Shown here piece by piece: positions 7,982-16,503 of a stretch of 64,000 bases of DNA. Within the stretch, counting starts at the first letter, position 1. Every line of letters begins with the position of its first letter. The notes below the pieces were generated by a model that saw nothing but the letters and a program-made list of their open reading frames with translations, made no database searches and was not told where the DNA came from. The translations under genes and the position numbers were made by a program. Origin of the DNA: Atopobium minutum (lineage in GTDB: Bacteria; Actinomycetota; Coriobacteriia; Coriobacteriales; Atopobiaceae); contig FNSH01000001.1 in the NCBI GenBank assembly GCA_900105895.1, forward strand, positions 682,001-746,000. Reading direction: 5' to 3'.

Positions 7982-8766
7982 ACATTGGTCAATATCTCGC
8001 TGGTACTTCTGCCATCCACAAGCTTGATCCACGTACAAAAATTTTGGCAGCGCTGGTACTTATGATCTCCGCCTTTTTTATTCAAACGCCTATTCAGCTT
8101 GTATTTGGCCTGCTTTACATCGTGGCGCTCAGCCGTGCTACACGCCTTCCTGCCGGCAAGCTGCTTGACTCAATAAAGCCTCTTATCGCCATGCTTTTTG
8201 CCCTCGGTCTCATTAACATGCTTATGGTGCACCGTGGAGAAACCCTTATTAGCTGGGGCGTGCTCAACATTACCGATGAGGGCATCCGTGTGGCGCTGCT
8301 GTATTCTTTGCGCATGATTGTTGCCATTGTAGCTGCAGCAATCTTGCTTCTTACCACCACGCCCACTCAGCTTACCGACGCTTTTGATGCTCTGCTTTCA
8401 CCCTTAAACAAGCTGGGCCTTCCTGCACATGAACTTGCGATGGTTTTCTCGCTCATGTTGCGCTTTATCCCCCTGCTTGCAGAAGAAGCCAGCTCCATCA
8501 TGGACGCGCAGACCATCCGCGGCGCCAGCATACATAAGGGACACGTACACACCCGTATCAAATCTCTTATTCCTGTCATCATTGCGCTGCTTGCAAGCTC
8601 CTTGCGTCATGCCAACGGGCTGGCACGTTCACTGGATGCACGCTGCTATGAGGGTGGATCCACCCGTTCTCACTGGCATCCCCTACGCTACAAAAAACGT
8701 GACGCCCTTGCCTGCGGCATCACGCTTTTGTATTGCTTTATGTTAGGAATCCTTGCCTTTGTTTAG
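7966..8766 (+). CDS. ecfT: ECF transporter transmembrane component EcfT
   Basis: The 266-residue protein couples the S component to the ATPases. It begins LNIGQYLAGTSAIHKLDPRTKI, the standard family start, followed by four to five hydrophobic segments, and has the two cytosolic coupling motifs: TIRGAS near residue 183 and ARSLDARCYEGG near 221, each with the Ala-Arg-Gly/Ala type signature that contacts the ATPases. The ATG at 7966 lies inside the end of the ATPase gene, which implies translational coupling. Last gene of the riboflavin uptake operon. Confidence 0.93.
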   Translation: MAFRLNIGQYLAGTSAIHKLDPRTKILAALVLMISAFFIQTPIQLVFGLLYIVALSRATRLPAGKLLDSIKPLIAMLFALGLINMLMVHRGETLISWGVLNITDEGIRVALLYSLRMIVAIVAAAILLLTTTPTQLTDAFDALLSPLNKLGLPAHELAMVFSLMLRFIPLLAEEASSIMDAQTIRGASIHKGHVHTRIKSLIPVIIALLASSLRHANGLARSLDARCYEGGSTRSHWHPLRYKKRDALACGITLLYCFMLGILAFV

Positions 8767-8823
8767 CTGCGGGTTTTAGCTGCACGCGCTATCCATGTGC
8801 CAGCAGCTCACCAACCATGCGTG

Positions 8824-9852
8824 CTAAAGACGCTCGGCCATCGAGAAAATCAAGCGCTCGGACGCATCCCAGCCAAGGCAGGCATCGGTAATGGACTTGC
8901 CATACACGCCCCCATTAACAGGCTGGTTACCATCCTCCAAATAGCTCTCCACCATGAAGCCACAAAACAGCCCCGAAACCTTACGGGAGCGCTCCATGCT
9001 GTCCAACACCTCATTGCAAATACGCACCTGCTCGTGCGGACGCTTACCCGAGTTGTCATGATTACAGTCGATAATAACTGCAGGATTGGCATACATATCG
9101 GGGGTGTAACAATCGGCCAAGCGCTCAAGATGCTCGTAGTGGTAATTTGCATGGGTACGTCCATCGGAACCAACATAGCCACGCAAGATGGCATGAGCCA
9201 AGTCGTTACCGCTCGTCTTGACTTCCCAGTTACGATAAATGAAGGTCTGTGACTGCTGAGCTGCATAAATGGAGTTAAGCATCACATCCAAACTGCCGCC
9301 CGTGGGGTTTTTCATGCCCACAGGACCAGGAATGCCGCTAGCAACCAAACGATGCTCCTGATTTTCTACAGAACGCGCGCCCACCGCGCTGTACGCCAGC
9401 AGATCCTTGAGAAACTGATAATTAGCGGGATAGAGCATCTCGTCCGCCGTGTACATGCCCGTCTCTTCGATCACGCGCAGGTGCATGCGACGAATGGCCT
9501 TCACGCCCTCCAACAAATCATCCCCCGCTTGCGGATTAGGATTGTGCAGCAAGCCCTTATAACCGGTGCCCTTGGTGCGAGGCTTGTTGGTATACACGCG
9601 CGGAATGAGAATGAGCTTATCGGCAACCTGCTCGGAAACCGCAGCTAGACGCAGCATATAATCCAAAACGGCGTCCTCGCGGTCAGCTGAACACGGACCA
9701 ATAATAAGCAACTTGCGTGTATCTTTACCGCGCAACACGTTGGCCACTGCCTCATCAAATACCAGCTTGCGCTGCTTGGCATCTGCCGACAAGGGCATCA
9801 TCTCGCGGATTTCTTGTGGGATAGGCAGCCTGCGCATGAAGTCAAACGCCAT
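8824..9852 (-). CDS. 3-deoxy-7-phosphoheptulonate synthase (DAHP synthase, class I)
   Basis: This enzyme joins phosphoenolpyruvate and erythrose-4-phosphate in the first step of the shikimate pathway. The 342 residues match the AroF/AroG/AroH type: LLIIGPCSADREDAV with the metal-binding Cys, RVYTNKPRTKGTGYKGL, GARSVENQEHR, GPVGMKNPTGGSLD, IDCNHDNSGK and GFMVESYLEDGNQ. I start it at ATG 9852, 7 nt after GAGG; a longer form from 9921 would add a non-family leader and has no ribosome site. Which aromatic amino acid inhibits it cannot be told from the sequence. It is monocistronic, convergent with ecfT and divergent from galE. Confidence 0.93.
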   Translation of the reverse strand: MAFDFMRRLPIPQEIREMMPLSADAKQRKLVFDEAVANVLRGKDTRKLLIIGPCSADREDAVLDYMLRLAAVSEQVADKLILIPRVYTNKPRTKGTGYKGLLHNPNPQAGDDLLEGVKAIRRMHLRVIEETGMYTADEMLYPANYQFLKDLLAYSAVGARSVENQEHRLVASGIPGPVGMKNPTGGSLDVMLNSIYAAQQSQTFIYRNWEVKTSGNDLAHAILRGYVGSDGRTHANYHYEHLERLADCYTPDMYANPAVIIDCNHDNSGKRPHEQVRICNEVLDSMERSRKVSGLFCGFMVESYLEDGNQPVNGGVYGKSITDACLGWDASERLIFSMAERL

Positions 9853-9936
9853 GTTATACCTCGCTATCGTTTGTATGTAATGGATGCATGTTAGCACCTT
9901 GTTTTGTCTATGCACATGCAATTCATGTAGCTCGCT

Positions 9937-9942
9937 TATACT
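9937..9942 (+). promoter_or_regulatory. -10 element, likely galE promoter
   Basis: TATACT lies 61 nt upstream of the galE start within the divergent aroF-type/galE intergenic space. No clear -35 box is visible, so this is tentative. Confidence 0.3.
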
Positions 9943-10003
9943 TGCAAAGAAACGTTAACAGTTTGCGGTTGCCCACCTGGCTTCCGCGAGGCTCGGAGGA
10001 AAC

Positions 10004-11059
10004 ATGGATACTGCAACGACCGCACACAAGCCCTGCATACTCGTAACCGGTGGTGCGGGTTTTATCGGCAGTCACACCGTCGTTGAGCTGCTTAAAAGTG
10101 GCTACAACGTTGTGGTTATAGATGACCTATCCAATGCAAGTGAGAAAGTCTTGGACCGCATTGATGCTATCGTAGGCGAGCAAGCGGCCAAGAAACTCTC
10201 GTTCTATCATGCAAACGTATGTGACCGAGAAGCGCTCAGCAGCATTTTTGACGACAATACCATCAGTTCTGTTATTCACTTTGCCGGGTACAAAGCGGTT
10301 GGTGAGTCTGTGGTTAAACCCATTGAATACTATACCAACAACCTCACATCCACGTTAACGCTGGTAGATGTCATGCGTGAGCATGGTTGCAAGTCTATTA
10401 TCTTCTCCAGCTCTGCCACGGTATATGGCGATCCCGATGCGCTGCCTCTTACCGAGGCCAGCCCCAAGAAAAACGCTACCAACCCATACGGTTGGACCAA
10501 GTGGATGATTGAACAGATTTTAACCGACCTACACACCGCTGACCCCGAGTGGAATGTAGTGTTACTGCGCTACTTTAACCCCATCGGCGCTCACCCTTCA
10601 GGACTTATGGGTGAGGATCCCAAGGGTATTCCCAACAACCTTGTGCCCTATGTTGCTCAGGTAGCCGTAGGCAAACGCGAGGCCGTTCACGTATATGGCA
10701 ATGACTATGACACGCATGACGGCACCGGTGTACGTGACTACATCCATGTTTGTGACCTGGCAAGCGGTCATGCAGCAGCACTTGCGTGGATGGAAAGTCG
10801 CACCGGCGTTGAGATCTTCAATCTGGGTACAGGCAAGGGAAGCTCTGTTTTGGACGTTATCAAGTCCTTCTCGGCAGCCTGCGGCAAAGAGTTGCCGTAT
10901 GTCATTGAGCCGCGCCGTGCTGGAGATGTTACCGCCAACTATGCCAACTGCATCAAAGCTAAGCAGCTCATGGGCTGGGAGGCACAGTATGATTTGGACG
11001 ACATGTGCCGTGACTCCTGGAATTGGCAGTCTCATAACCCCAATGGCTATGAGGGCTAG
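10004..11059 (+). CDS. galE: UDP-glucose 4-epimerase GalE
   Basis: It interconverts UDP-glucose and UDP-galactose with bound NAD for the Leloir pathway and glycan precursors. The 351-residue short-chain dehydrogenase fold has the NAD motif GGAGFIGSHT near residue 14, VIHFAGYKAVGES, the catalytic serine segment IIFSSSATVYGDP and the Tyr-X3-Lys motif NPYGWTKWMIEQ, then RYFNPIGAHPSGLMGEDP, typical of true GalE. A GGAGG site lies 5 nt before ATG. Four nt separate it from the polyprenyl synthase gene, so they form an operon although the pathways are different. Confidence 0.95.
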   Translation: MDTATTAHKPCILVTGGAGFIGSHTVVELLKSGYNVVVIDDLSNASEKVLDRIDAIVGEQAAKKLSFYHANVCDREALSSIFDDNTISSVIHFAGYKAVGESVVKPIEYYTNNLTSTLTLVDVMREHGCKSIIFSSSATVYGDPDALPLTEASPKKNATNPYGWTKWMIEQILTDLHTADPEWNVVLLRYFNPIGAHPSGLMGEDPKGIPNNLVPYVAQVAVGKREAVHVYGNDYDTHDGTGVRDYIHVCDLASGHAAALAWMESRTGVEIFNLGTGKGSSVLDVIKSFSAACGKELPYVIEPRRAGDVTANYANCIKAKQLMGWEAQYDLDDMCRDSWNWQSHNPNGYEG

Positions 11060-11062
11060 TTC

Positions 11063-12202
11063 ATGACCACGTCTTCAAGCACGCCCGAACCTGCAACTCC
11101 ACATACGCCTGCAACCGCGCATGTGCCTGAGCCTACGCCTGCATCCACGCCTGCATCAGACAAAGGCAGCGCTTTTGCACACTACCTTGCCGATACACGC
11201 ATGCACATTGATGCCTATTTGCAGACTAGCGCACCGCGGGTTTCTTCTGCCCAGCAGACCAGTCCCGCAAACGATTTGGACAGCTTCTTGTACGCCCCAC
11301 TCCAGGCATTTACAGCCCAAGGCGGCAAGCGAACTCGTCCGGCGCTGTGTTTGTTAGGCGCTCTTGCTGTTGGCGGAAATGAAAAAGATGCGCTCAGCGT
11401 TGCTGCAGCCATTGAAGACTTCCAAAGTGCAGCGCTTATTCACGATGACATCGCAGATCAAAGCCAACTACGCCGCGGAAAGCCTTGTGTGCATCTCACG
11501 CAAGGTATCGGTGGTGCCATCAACATTGGTGACCTCGCCTTGGTTAACGTAACTGCACGCATCGTGCGTAGCACACAGCTGTCTGACTCTATAAAGGTGC
11601 AGCTCATCGACCTTCTCTGCCAAATGCAGGAACACACCCTAGAAGGCCAGGCGCTGGATCTGGGCTGGACGCATGATGATCGCTGGGATATCGCTGAAGC
11701 TGACTACCTGTATATGGCTGCCCACAAAACAGCCTACTATTCTGCAGCAATTCCTTTAGTTGCAGGTGCGCTGTGCACGAGTAAGGCAACTCATGCACAA
11801 CTCCATACGCTCAACACGTTTGGCATGAAGGCGGGTCTTGCCTTCCAACTGCAAGATGATCTTCTCAATCTGATAGGAAACGCTGCCGATCAGGGCAAAG
11901 ATTGGCGCAGTGACATCACGGAAGGCAAGCGTACACTGTGTGTAGTGCATGCGCTTTCTCAGCTTGGCGAGAAACCCCGCGCAAAGCTCATAGCACTTCT
12001 CTGCAGCAAAACCACTGATCAAACCCAGCTTGCACATGCCGTGGAGCTTATGGAACAAGCAGGCAGCATTGCCTATGTGCAATCCTATGCACGCACGCTG
12101 GTAGCTGAGGCAAAGGCTGCTCTGGATGGCGCTCAACTAGCCACCGATGCACAGCAAATTTTATACTCTATGGCAGACTATTTTATTGAACGCCTGGGCT
12201 AG
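11063..12202 (+). CDS. Polyprenyl (isoprenoid) diphosphate synthase
   Basis: It condenses isopentenyl diphosphate onto allylic diphosphates to make trans-prenyl chains. Residues 1-34 are a Thr/Pro/Ala-rich tail not seen in most family members. The core then has GGKRTRP (87-93), the first Asp-rich motif LIHDDIAD (DDIAD at 128-132) followed by RRGKP, GDLAL, and the second motif as QLQDDLLNLIG (265-269), where the last Asp of DDxxD is Asn, then KDWRSDITEGKRT. Chain length cannot be deduced safely; farnesyl, geranylgeranyl or longer is possible. The 379 residues include the tail. Its GAGGG site lies within the end of galE. Confidence 0.85.
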   Translation: MTTSSSTPEPATPHTPATAHVPEPTPASTPASDKGSAFAHYLADTRMHIDAYLQTSAPRVSSAQQTSPANDLDSFLYAPLQAFTAQGGKRTRPALCLLGALAVGGNEKDALSVAAAIEDFQSAALIHDDIADQSQLRRGKPCVHLTQGIGGAINIGDLALVNVTARIVRSTQLSDSIKVQLIDLLCQMQEHTLEGQALDLGWTHDDRWDIAEADYLYMAAHKTAYYSAAIPLVAGALCTSKATHAQLHTLNTFGMKAGLAFQLQDDLLNLIGNAADQGKDWRSDITEGKRTLCVVHALSQLGEKPRAKLIALLCSKTTDQTQLAHAVELMEQAGSIAYVQSYARTLVAEAKAALDGAQLATDAQQILYSMADYFIERLG

Positions 12203-12243
12203 GTGCTTTGAGGGCACCGTTGTCGGGTACATGAGGAGGATAG

Positions 12244-13155
12244 ATGGATCCCATTCGTGAGGGCATGAGCGGAGTTGCCGTGGAAGATATCCAGGAGCGC
12301 CTGGTTAATCTTGGCTACAGCATCAACGATGCCGAGCGCCGCAATGCAACGTTTGGCAGTTCAACCGCCACGGCAGTCACTCGTTTTAGGCTGGATCATG
12401 AGCTGTCGCTCTCCAGTGAGGTGGATGCAGCGTGCTGGGCAAAACTGGTAGATGAGAGCTGGGAGTTTGGTGAGCGCACCCTGTATTTGCGCCTTCCCAA
12501 TTTCCACGGACGTGACATTAAAATCCTGCAAGAGCGCCTTAACGTTTTAGGATTTTCCTGCGGTCAACCCGATGGCTATTACGGCGTACATACAGAAGCT
12601 GCGGTCAAACAATTTCAGGAAAACGTTGGGCTTCTCGCCGATGGTATGGCCTTCTCGGATACCTTTGACGCCATCATGCGCCTGCACCATGTATGGAATG
12701 GCAAACCTGCCACAGGCCCTCATCCTCAGATAGGCATGAGCTTTGCGCGCGCTGCATCTGTGCTGGAGCACGCACACCTGGCCTTTAGCGCAGCAGATCC
12801 CATCTCACGCAACGTTGCCGGCCGCCTGTGGAACCTTGCTCAGGCAACCGTAACCGACGCAGATATTGAGCTTATCGATTCTGTGGATGAGCATACCAAG
12901 CTCAGCAAGACGGTCTTTTTGCTCTCGCCCAGCATGCTTCCGTACAATACCAACATTCCCAACGTAGAAGTAGATGACTTAGAAACGCTCCCCCGTCGCA
13001 TTCGCACCGCTTGTGAAAGCTCTCGCTTGGCTCACCCTCTAGTGCGCCTTGAGCTTCCCATTGGCGCGGAATATGACGGAACGTTCTCCGCTTCTGACGC
13101 GCAAACGTTGGCAGTTATGTTACTTGATGCGATTTGCGAAGCATTTTCAAATTAG
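12244..13155 (+). CDS. Peptidoglycan-binding domain protein (two PG-binding-1 repeats)
   Basis: The 303 residues open with two PG_binding_1 domains: residues 5-60 (REGMSGVAVEDIQERLVNLG to AVTRFR) and about 80-140 (GRDIKILQERLNVLGFSCG to AVKQFQENVGL). The rest resembles the fold region of cell-wall amidases seen in actinobacterial CwlM-like proteins but I see no zinc ligands or other catalytic set, and there is no signal peptide. A cytoplasmic regulatory or scaffold role in wall synthesis is therefore more likely than hydrolysis; this is inference. GAGGAGG precedes ATG 12244. It follows the polyprenyl synthase by 41 nt, so co-transcription is likely. Confidence 0.75.
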   Translation: MDPIREGMSGVAVEDIQERLVNLGYSINDAERRNATFGSSTATAVTRFRLDHELSLSSEVDAACWAKLVDESWEFGERTLYLRLPNFHGRDIKILQERLNVLGFSCGQPDGYYGVHTEAAVKQFQENVGLLADGMAFSDTFDAIMRLHHVWNGKPATGPHPQIGMSFARAASVLEHAHLAFSAADPISRNVAGRLWNLAQATVTDADIELIDSVDEHTKLSKTVFLLSPSMLPYNTNIPNVEVDDLETLPRRIRTACESSRLAHPLVRLELPIGAEYDGTFSASDAQTLAVMLLDAICEAFSN

Positions 13156-13200
13156 TAGTAGCAAAAAACACTACTTGTCGTATACACTAGTAACGCGCAC

Positions 13201-13275
13201 TGGGGCATCGTCCAATGGTTAAGACACGGGTTTTTGGTGCCTGTAATGGGGGTTCGACTCCCTCTGCCCCAGCCA
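13201..13275 (+). tRNA. tRNA-Gln (anticodon TTG), CCA encoded
   Basis: A full cloverleaf can be drawn: acceptor TGGGGCA/TGCCCCA (perfect 7 bp including the U1-A72 pair typical of tRNA-Gln), D stem GTC/GAC, anticodon stem CGGGT/GCCTG with loop TTTTGGT giving anticodon TTG, T stem GGGGG/CCCTC with loop TTCGACT. Discriminator G and CCA are encoded in DNA. It lies between the PG-binding gene and glmU. Confidence 0.95.
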
Positions 13276-13317
13276 GTCGCATTTTGACGGCTTAATCTTT
13301 TCCTTGGAGGCATAGTA

Positions 13318-14727
13318 ATGCCACTCACCGCGATAGTCCTCGCAGCAGGCGAGGGTACGCGCATGAAGTCCCGTCATCCTAAAGTTATGCACACATTGCT
13401 TGATCGTCCCCTTGTAGGCTGGGCTGTTGATGCCGCACGTCGTGCTGGCTGCGACCGCATTATTGTGGTGGTGGGACATGGCGGACAAGAGGTGCGCGAC
13501 TATCTGAGTAACTTTGATGACGTCGAGTTTGTCGAGCAACCCCAACAGCTCGGAACCGGTCATGCCGTACGCTGCGTCTTTGAAGCCTTGTATCCCAACC
13601 GCAATGCCTTTGCCGCCCATGGCCGTTTTGTTGTTTTGTACGGAGATACACCCCTCGTACGTCCAGAAACTATTTCTTGGCTTGCTGCTCAGTCCACTGA
13701 GCGCTATGACGGCTGTACCGTACTTACTATGACCCCTCCCAATCCTGAGGGTTATGGCCGCATCTATACAGAAGACGGACAGGTTAAAGCCATTATCGAG
13801 CATAAGGACTGCACCCCAGAACAACGAGAAGAGCTGCGTGAATGCAACTCTGGTATCTACTGCTTTGAGGGCAATGCCCTTGCGGAAGGCCTTACAAAAC
13901 TATCCAACAATAACGCTCAAGGTGAATATTATCTGACCGATATGGTTGCCTGGCTCAATAGTCGCCACCTCGCGGTTTCTGCCGTGCATTGTGAAGACTA
14001 CCGTGAGCTTTTGGGCGTTAATTCTCGTGTACAACTTGCCCAGGCCACTAACATTATGCAGCAGCGCATCAACCATCGGCACATGGAACAAGGCGTTACC
14101 ATGCTTGATCCTACCAGTGTATGGATTGGACCTGAGGTACACATTGGACAAGACACGGAGATCTTGCCCAACACCCTGTTGTTTGGTCGTACGAGCATTG
14201 GCACTAACTGCACCCTCGGCCCCAATACACGCCTTACCAACGCAAGCGTAGGCGATAACTGCTTGGTAGATGAGAGCATTATTGTAGATTCCACCATTGA
14301 CAACAATGTGAGCTGCGGGCCGCGCGCATATCTGCGTGGTGGTACTCATCTTATGGATGGTGCCAAAGCCGGTACCCATGTTGAGCTTAAAAACTCCACC
14401 GTGGGCAATGGCTCCAAGGTACCTCATCTGTCCTACATTGGGGACACTACTATGGGCAGCGGCGTCAATATTGGCGGCGGTTCCATTACCTGCAATTATG
14501 ATGGCGTTCACAAAAATAAGACCATAATTGGTGACAATGCCTTCATAGGCTCGGATACTATGATGGTAGCTCCCGTAACTATTGGAGAAGGCGCCATTAC
14601 CGGAGCAAGTTCTTGCATTTATGAGGACGTCCCCGCCGGCGCGCTTGGTATTGAGCGCTCCCGTGAGGTCATAAAGGAAGGCTACGCAGCCGCAAGGCAG
14701 CAACGACTCGAGAAAGGCGACAAGTAA
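13318..14727 (+). CDS. glmU: Bifunctional GlcN-1-P acetyltransferase / GlcNAc-1-P uridyltransferase GlmU
   Basis: It makes UDP-GlcNAc for peptidoglycan and other glycans in two steps. The N-terminal uridyltransferase domain starts TAIVLAAGEGTRMKS (GXGTRM motif, Lys) and holds QLGTGHA, YGDTPL and EGYGRI; the C-terminal half is a left-handed beta helix of hexapeptide repeats with the acetyltransferase region THVELKNSTVGNGSKVPHLS and GGGSITCNYDG. The length, 469 residues, is normal. TTGGAGG precedes ATG 13318. It overlaps prs by one base (TAATG), and glmU-prs is a conserved pair, coupling hexosamine and PRPP synthesis. Confidence 0.96.
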   Translation: MPLTAIVLAAGEGTRMKSRHPKVMHTLLDRPLVGWAVDAARRAGCDRIIVVVGHGGQEVRDYLSNFDDVEFVEQPQQLGTGHAVRCVFEALYPNRNAFAAHGRFVVLYGDTPLVRPETISWLAAQSTERYDGCTVLTMTPPNPEGYGRIYTEDGQVKAIIEHKDCTPEQREELRECNSGIYCFEGNALAEGLTKLSNNNAQGEYYLTDMVAWLNSRHLAVSAVHCEDYRELLGVNSRVQLAQATNIMQQRINHRHMEQGVTMLDPTSVWIGPEVHIGQDTEILPNTLLFGRTSIGTNCTLGPNTRLTNASVGDNCLVDESIIVDSTIDNNVSCGPRAYLRGGTHLMDGAKAGTHVELKNSTVGNGSKVPHLSYIGDTTMGSGVNIGGGSITCNYDGVHKNKTIIGDNAFIGSDTMMVAPVTIGEGAITGASSCIYEDVPAGALGIERSREVIKEGYAAARQQRLEKGDK

Positions 14728-15722
14728 TGTACGAAACTCTGTGCCAGCCCCTTAACGTAGAGAAACAAATCAGGCTCTACACTGGTACCGGCAATCCACT
14801 GCTTGCTCAGCGCATTGCAAATGTTCTACACCTTGAGCTGTCTGGTCTTAAAATAGAGAAGTTCTCTAACGGCGAGATCTACGCCCGTTTTGAAGAGACC
14901 GTTCGTGGCAGTGAGGTATTTTTCGTACAATCCATTGCAGGTGCTAACGTCAATGACCTGCTCATGGAAACCCTTATTGTTGCCGACGCTGCGCACCGCG
15001 CATCCGCCAGCAACTTTACGGCTGTTATTCCCCACTATGGTTATGCTCGTCAGGATCGTAAGGCTGCCAGCCGCGAGCCCATTACCGCCCGTCTTGTTGC
15101 AAACCTGCTTGAAGCTGCCAGCATTGATCGCATTATTACCCTCGATCTGCACTCCGGTCAGATTCAAGGCTTCTTTGACATCCCGGTAACCCATCTTACT
15201 GCACTTTATCGCTTTGGTGACTACTTTAAGACCAAGGGCTTTGACATGAACAACACGGTTGTTGTGTCTCCTGACATGGGCCGCGCAAAGGTAGCTAAGA
15301 GGCTGTCCGATTATTTGGGCTGTGAGGTTGCCATTGCTCACAAAAGCCGTCCCAAGCACAATGCTGCAGAGGTCATGGGTATTATCGGCAATATTAAGGG
15401 CAAGACCTGCATCATCAATGACGATATGATCGACACCGCAGGCACTCTGTGTGGCTCTATTGGCAAGCTTAAAGAAATGGGCGCGGGTGACATCTATGTC
15501 TGCGCAACCCACGGCATCTTCTCCGGCGCTGCTATTGAGCGCTTGGAGACGGCTCCCATTGAGGAGTGCGTAGTAACCGATGCTATCCCCTGCGCTATTG
15601 CCAATACAGAGGGCTCCAAGATTAAATCCATTTCTGTAGCACAAGAGCTAGCAGATGCTATTTACGCCGTATACGCCGATAAAACCGTCAGTGGCGTGCA
15701 CGGCGGCAATTCCGAGATGTAA
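14727..15722 (+). CDS. prs: Ribose-phosphate pyrophosphokinase Prs
   Basis: It transfers pyrophosphate from ATP to ribose-5-phosphate, making PRPP for nucleotide, His and Trp synthesis. The 331 residues contain the N-terminal SNGEIYARFEETVRG region, the ATP loop YARQDRKAASREPITA, DLHSGQIQGFFDIPV, and the PRPP-binding motif CIINDDMIDTAGTLC near residue 230. It is of the class I type. ATG 14727 overlaps the glmU stop by one base, so translation is coupled. It is followed by pth after 19 nt. Confidence 0.96.
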   Translation: MYETLCQPLNVEKQIRLYTGTGNPLLAQRIANVLHLELSGLKIEKFSNGEIYARFEETVRGSEVFFVQSIAGANVNDLLMETLIVADAAHRASASNFTAVIPHYGYARQDRKAASREPITARLVANLLEAASIDRIITLDLHSGQIQGFFDIPVTHLTALYRFGDYFKTKGFDMNNTVVVSPDMGRAKVAKRLSDYLGCEVAIAHKSRPKHNAAEVMGIIGNIKGKTCIINDDMIDTAGTLCGSIGKLKEMGAGDIYVCATHGIFSGAAIERLETAPIEECVVTDAIPCAIANTEGSKIKSISVAQELADAIYAVYADKTVSGVHGGNSEM

Positions 15723-15741
15723 GACACTGCCTGTTTTGCAT

Positions 15742-16326
15742 ATGTCTGCTTCAAACAAGTCTCGCGTAAACACAAAAGAGATTCGGCTTATCTGCGGCTT
15801 GGGCAATCCCGAGCCGCAGTACGCGTTTACCTATCACAACATTGGATTTGCCGTAGTAGATGCTCTTGCCCAGGCATACAACGTGCACTATTGGAAGAAC
15901 GAAGCGGGCGCACACGTTGCAGAGCTTACCATTGCCAACAGACCCGTTCTTCTCGTTAAGCCACAAAGCTATATGAATACAAGTGGCGGTCCGCTTTCTA
16001 AGGTGGCGCGCGCTCATAAGATTACCCCTGCGGAAATTTTAGTTATCCATGATGAGGTAGATTTGCCCGCAGGTCAAAATCGCATAAAGTTTGGAGGCGG
16101 GCTTAATGCGCACAACGGTTTGCGCTCTATCGCGGACAAACTTACAACCAAAGAGTTTGCTCGGATGCGCATGGGGATTGGTCGCCCGCCCGGAAAGATG
16201 GATGTAGCAAGCTATGTCTTGCGTGAGCTTAAGGGTGCCGCGCGCAAGGAGTTTATGTTTAATGCACAGGCAGGTGCAGACCTCTGTCAAACGTGTATTT
16301 CTGCCGGTATACAAACCCTGCTCTAA
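15742..16326 (+). CDS. pth: Peptidyl-tRNA hydrolase (Pth1)
   Basis: It frees tRNA from peptidyl-tRNA dropped by ribosomes. The 194 residues begin with a short variable tail, then IRLICGLGNPEPQYAFTYHN (the catalytic His is in TYHN), KPQSYMNTSGGPL, ILVIHDEVDLPAG (catalytic Asp) and GGGLNAHNGLRSI, the full Pth1 pattern. ATG 15742 gives a family-length protein although no strong ribosome site is visible, and an in-frame ATG at 15655 inside prs is possible but would add 29 odd residues. It is third in the glmU-prs-pth cluster. A second, unrelated Pth2-type enzyme is also in this window. Confidence 0.93.
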   Translation: MSASNKSRVNTKEIRLICGLGNPEPQYAFTYHNIGFAVVDALAQAYNVHYWKNEAGAHVAELTIANRPVLLVKPQSYMNTSGGPLSKVARAHKITPAEILVIHDEVDLPAGQNRIKFGGGLNAHNGLRSIADKLTTKEFARMRMGIGRPPGKMDVASYVLRELKGAARKEFMFNAQAGADLCQTCISAGIQTLL

Positions 16327-16376
16327 AAGCTGATTATATATATCTACGCAATTTAATATACCTAGTCACATACTCT

Positions 16377-16503
16377 GGTATAAAATATACGGAGCTGTGC
16401 ATGTGCTTTTATGCATAAGTACACAGCTTGGAAGGAAAAATGATGCGCTCTTAAGGAGAGGGTGTATCACGCCGTATGGAGAAAGCGGAGAGGAGTACGG
16501 TTA
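16377..16503 (+). promoter_or_regulatory. nfnAB leader: promoter, hairpin and two tiny reading frames
   Basis: TGGTATAAA (16376-16384) is an extended -10 element. AGCTGTG (16393-16399) pairs with CACAGCT (16422-16428), forming a hairpin at the very start of the transcript. Then GGAAGGA precedes ATGATGCGCTCTTAA (16440-16454, Met-Met-Arg-Ser), and a further ATG at 16476 opens an 11-codon frame whose end overlaps the nfnA start. This may be only chance, but the ordered structure looks like a leader. Confidence 0.4.
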
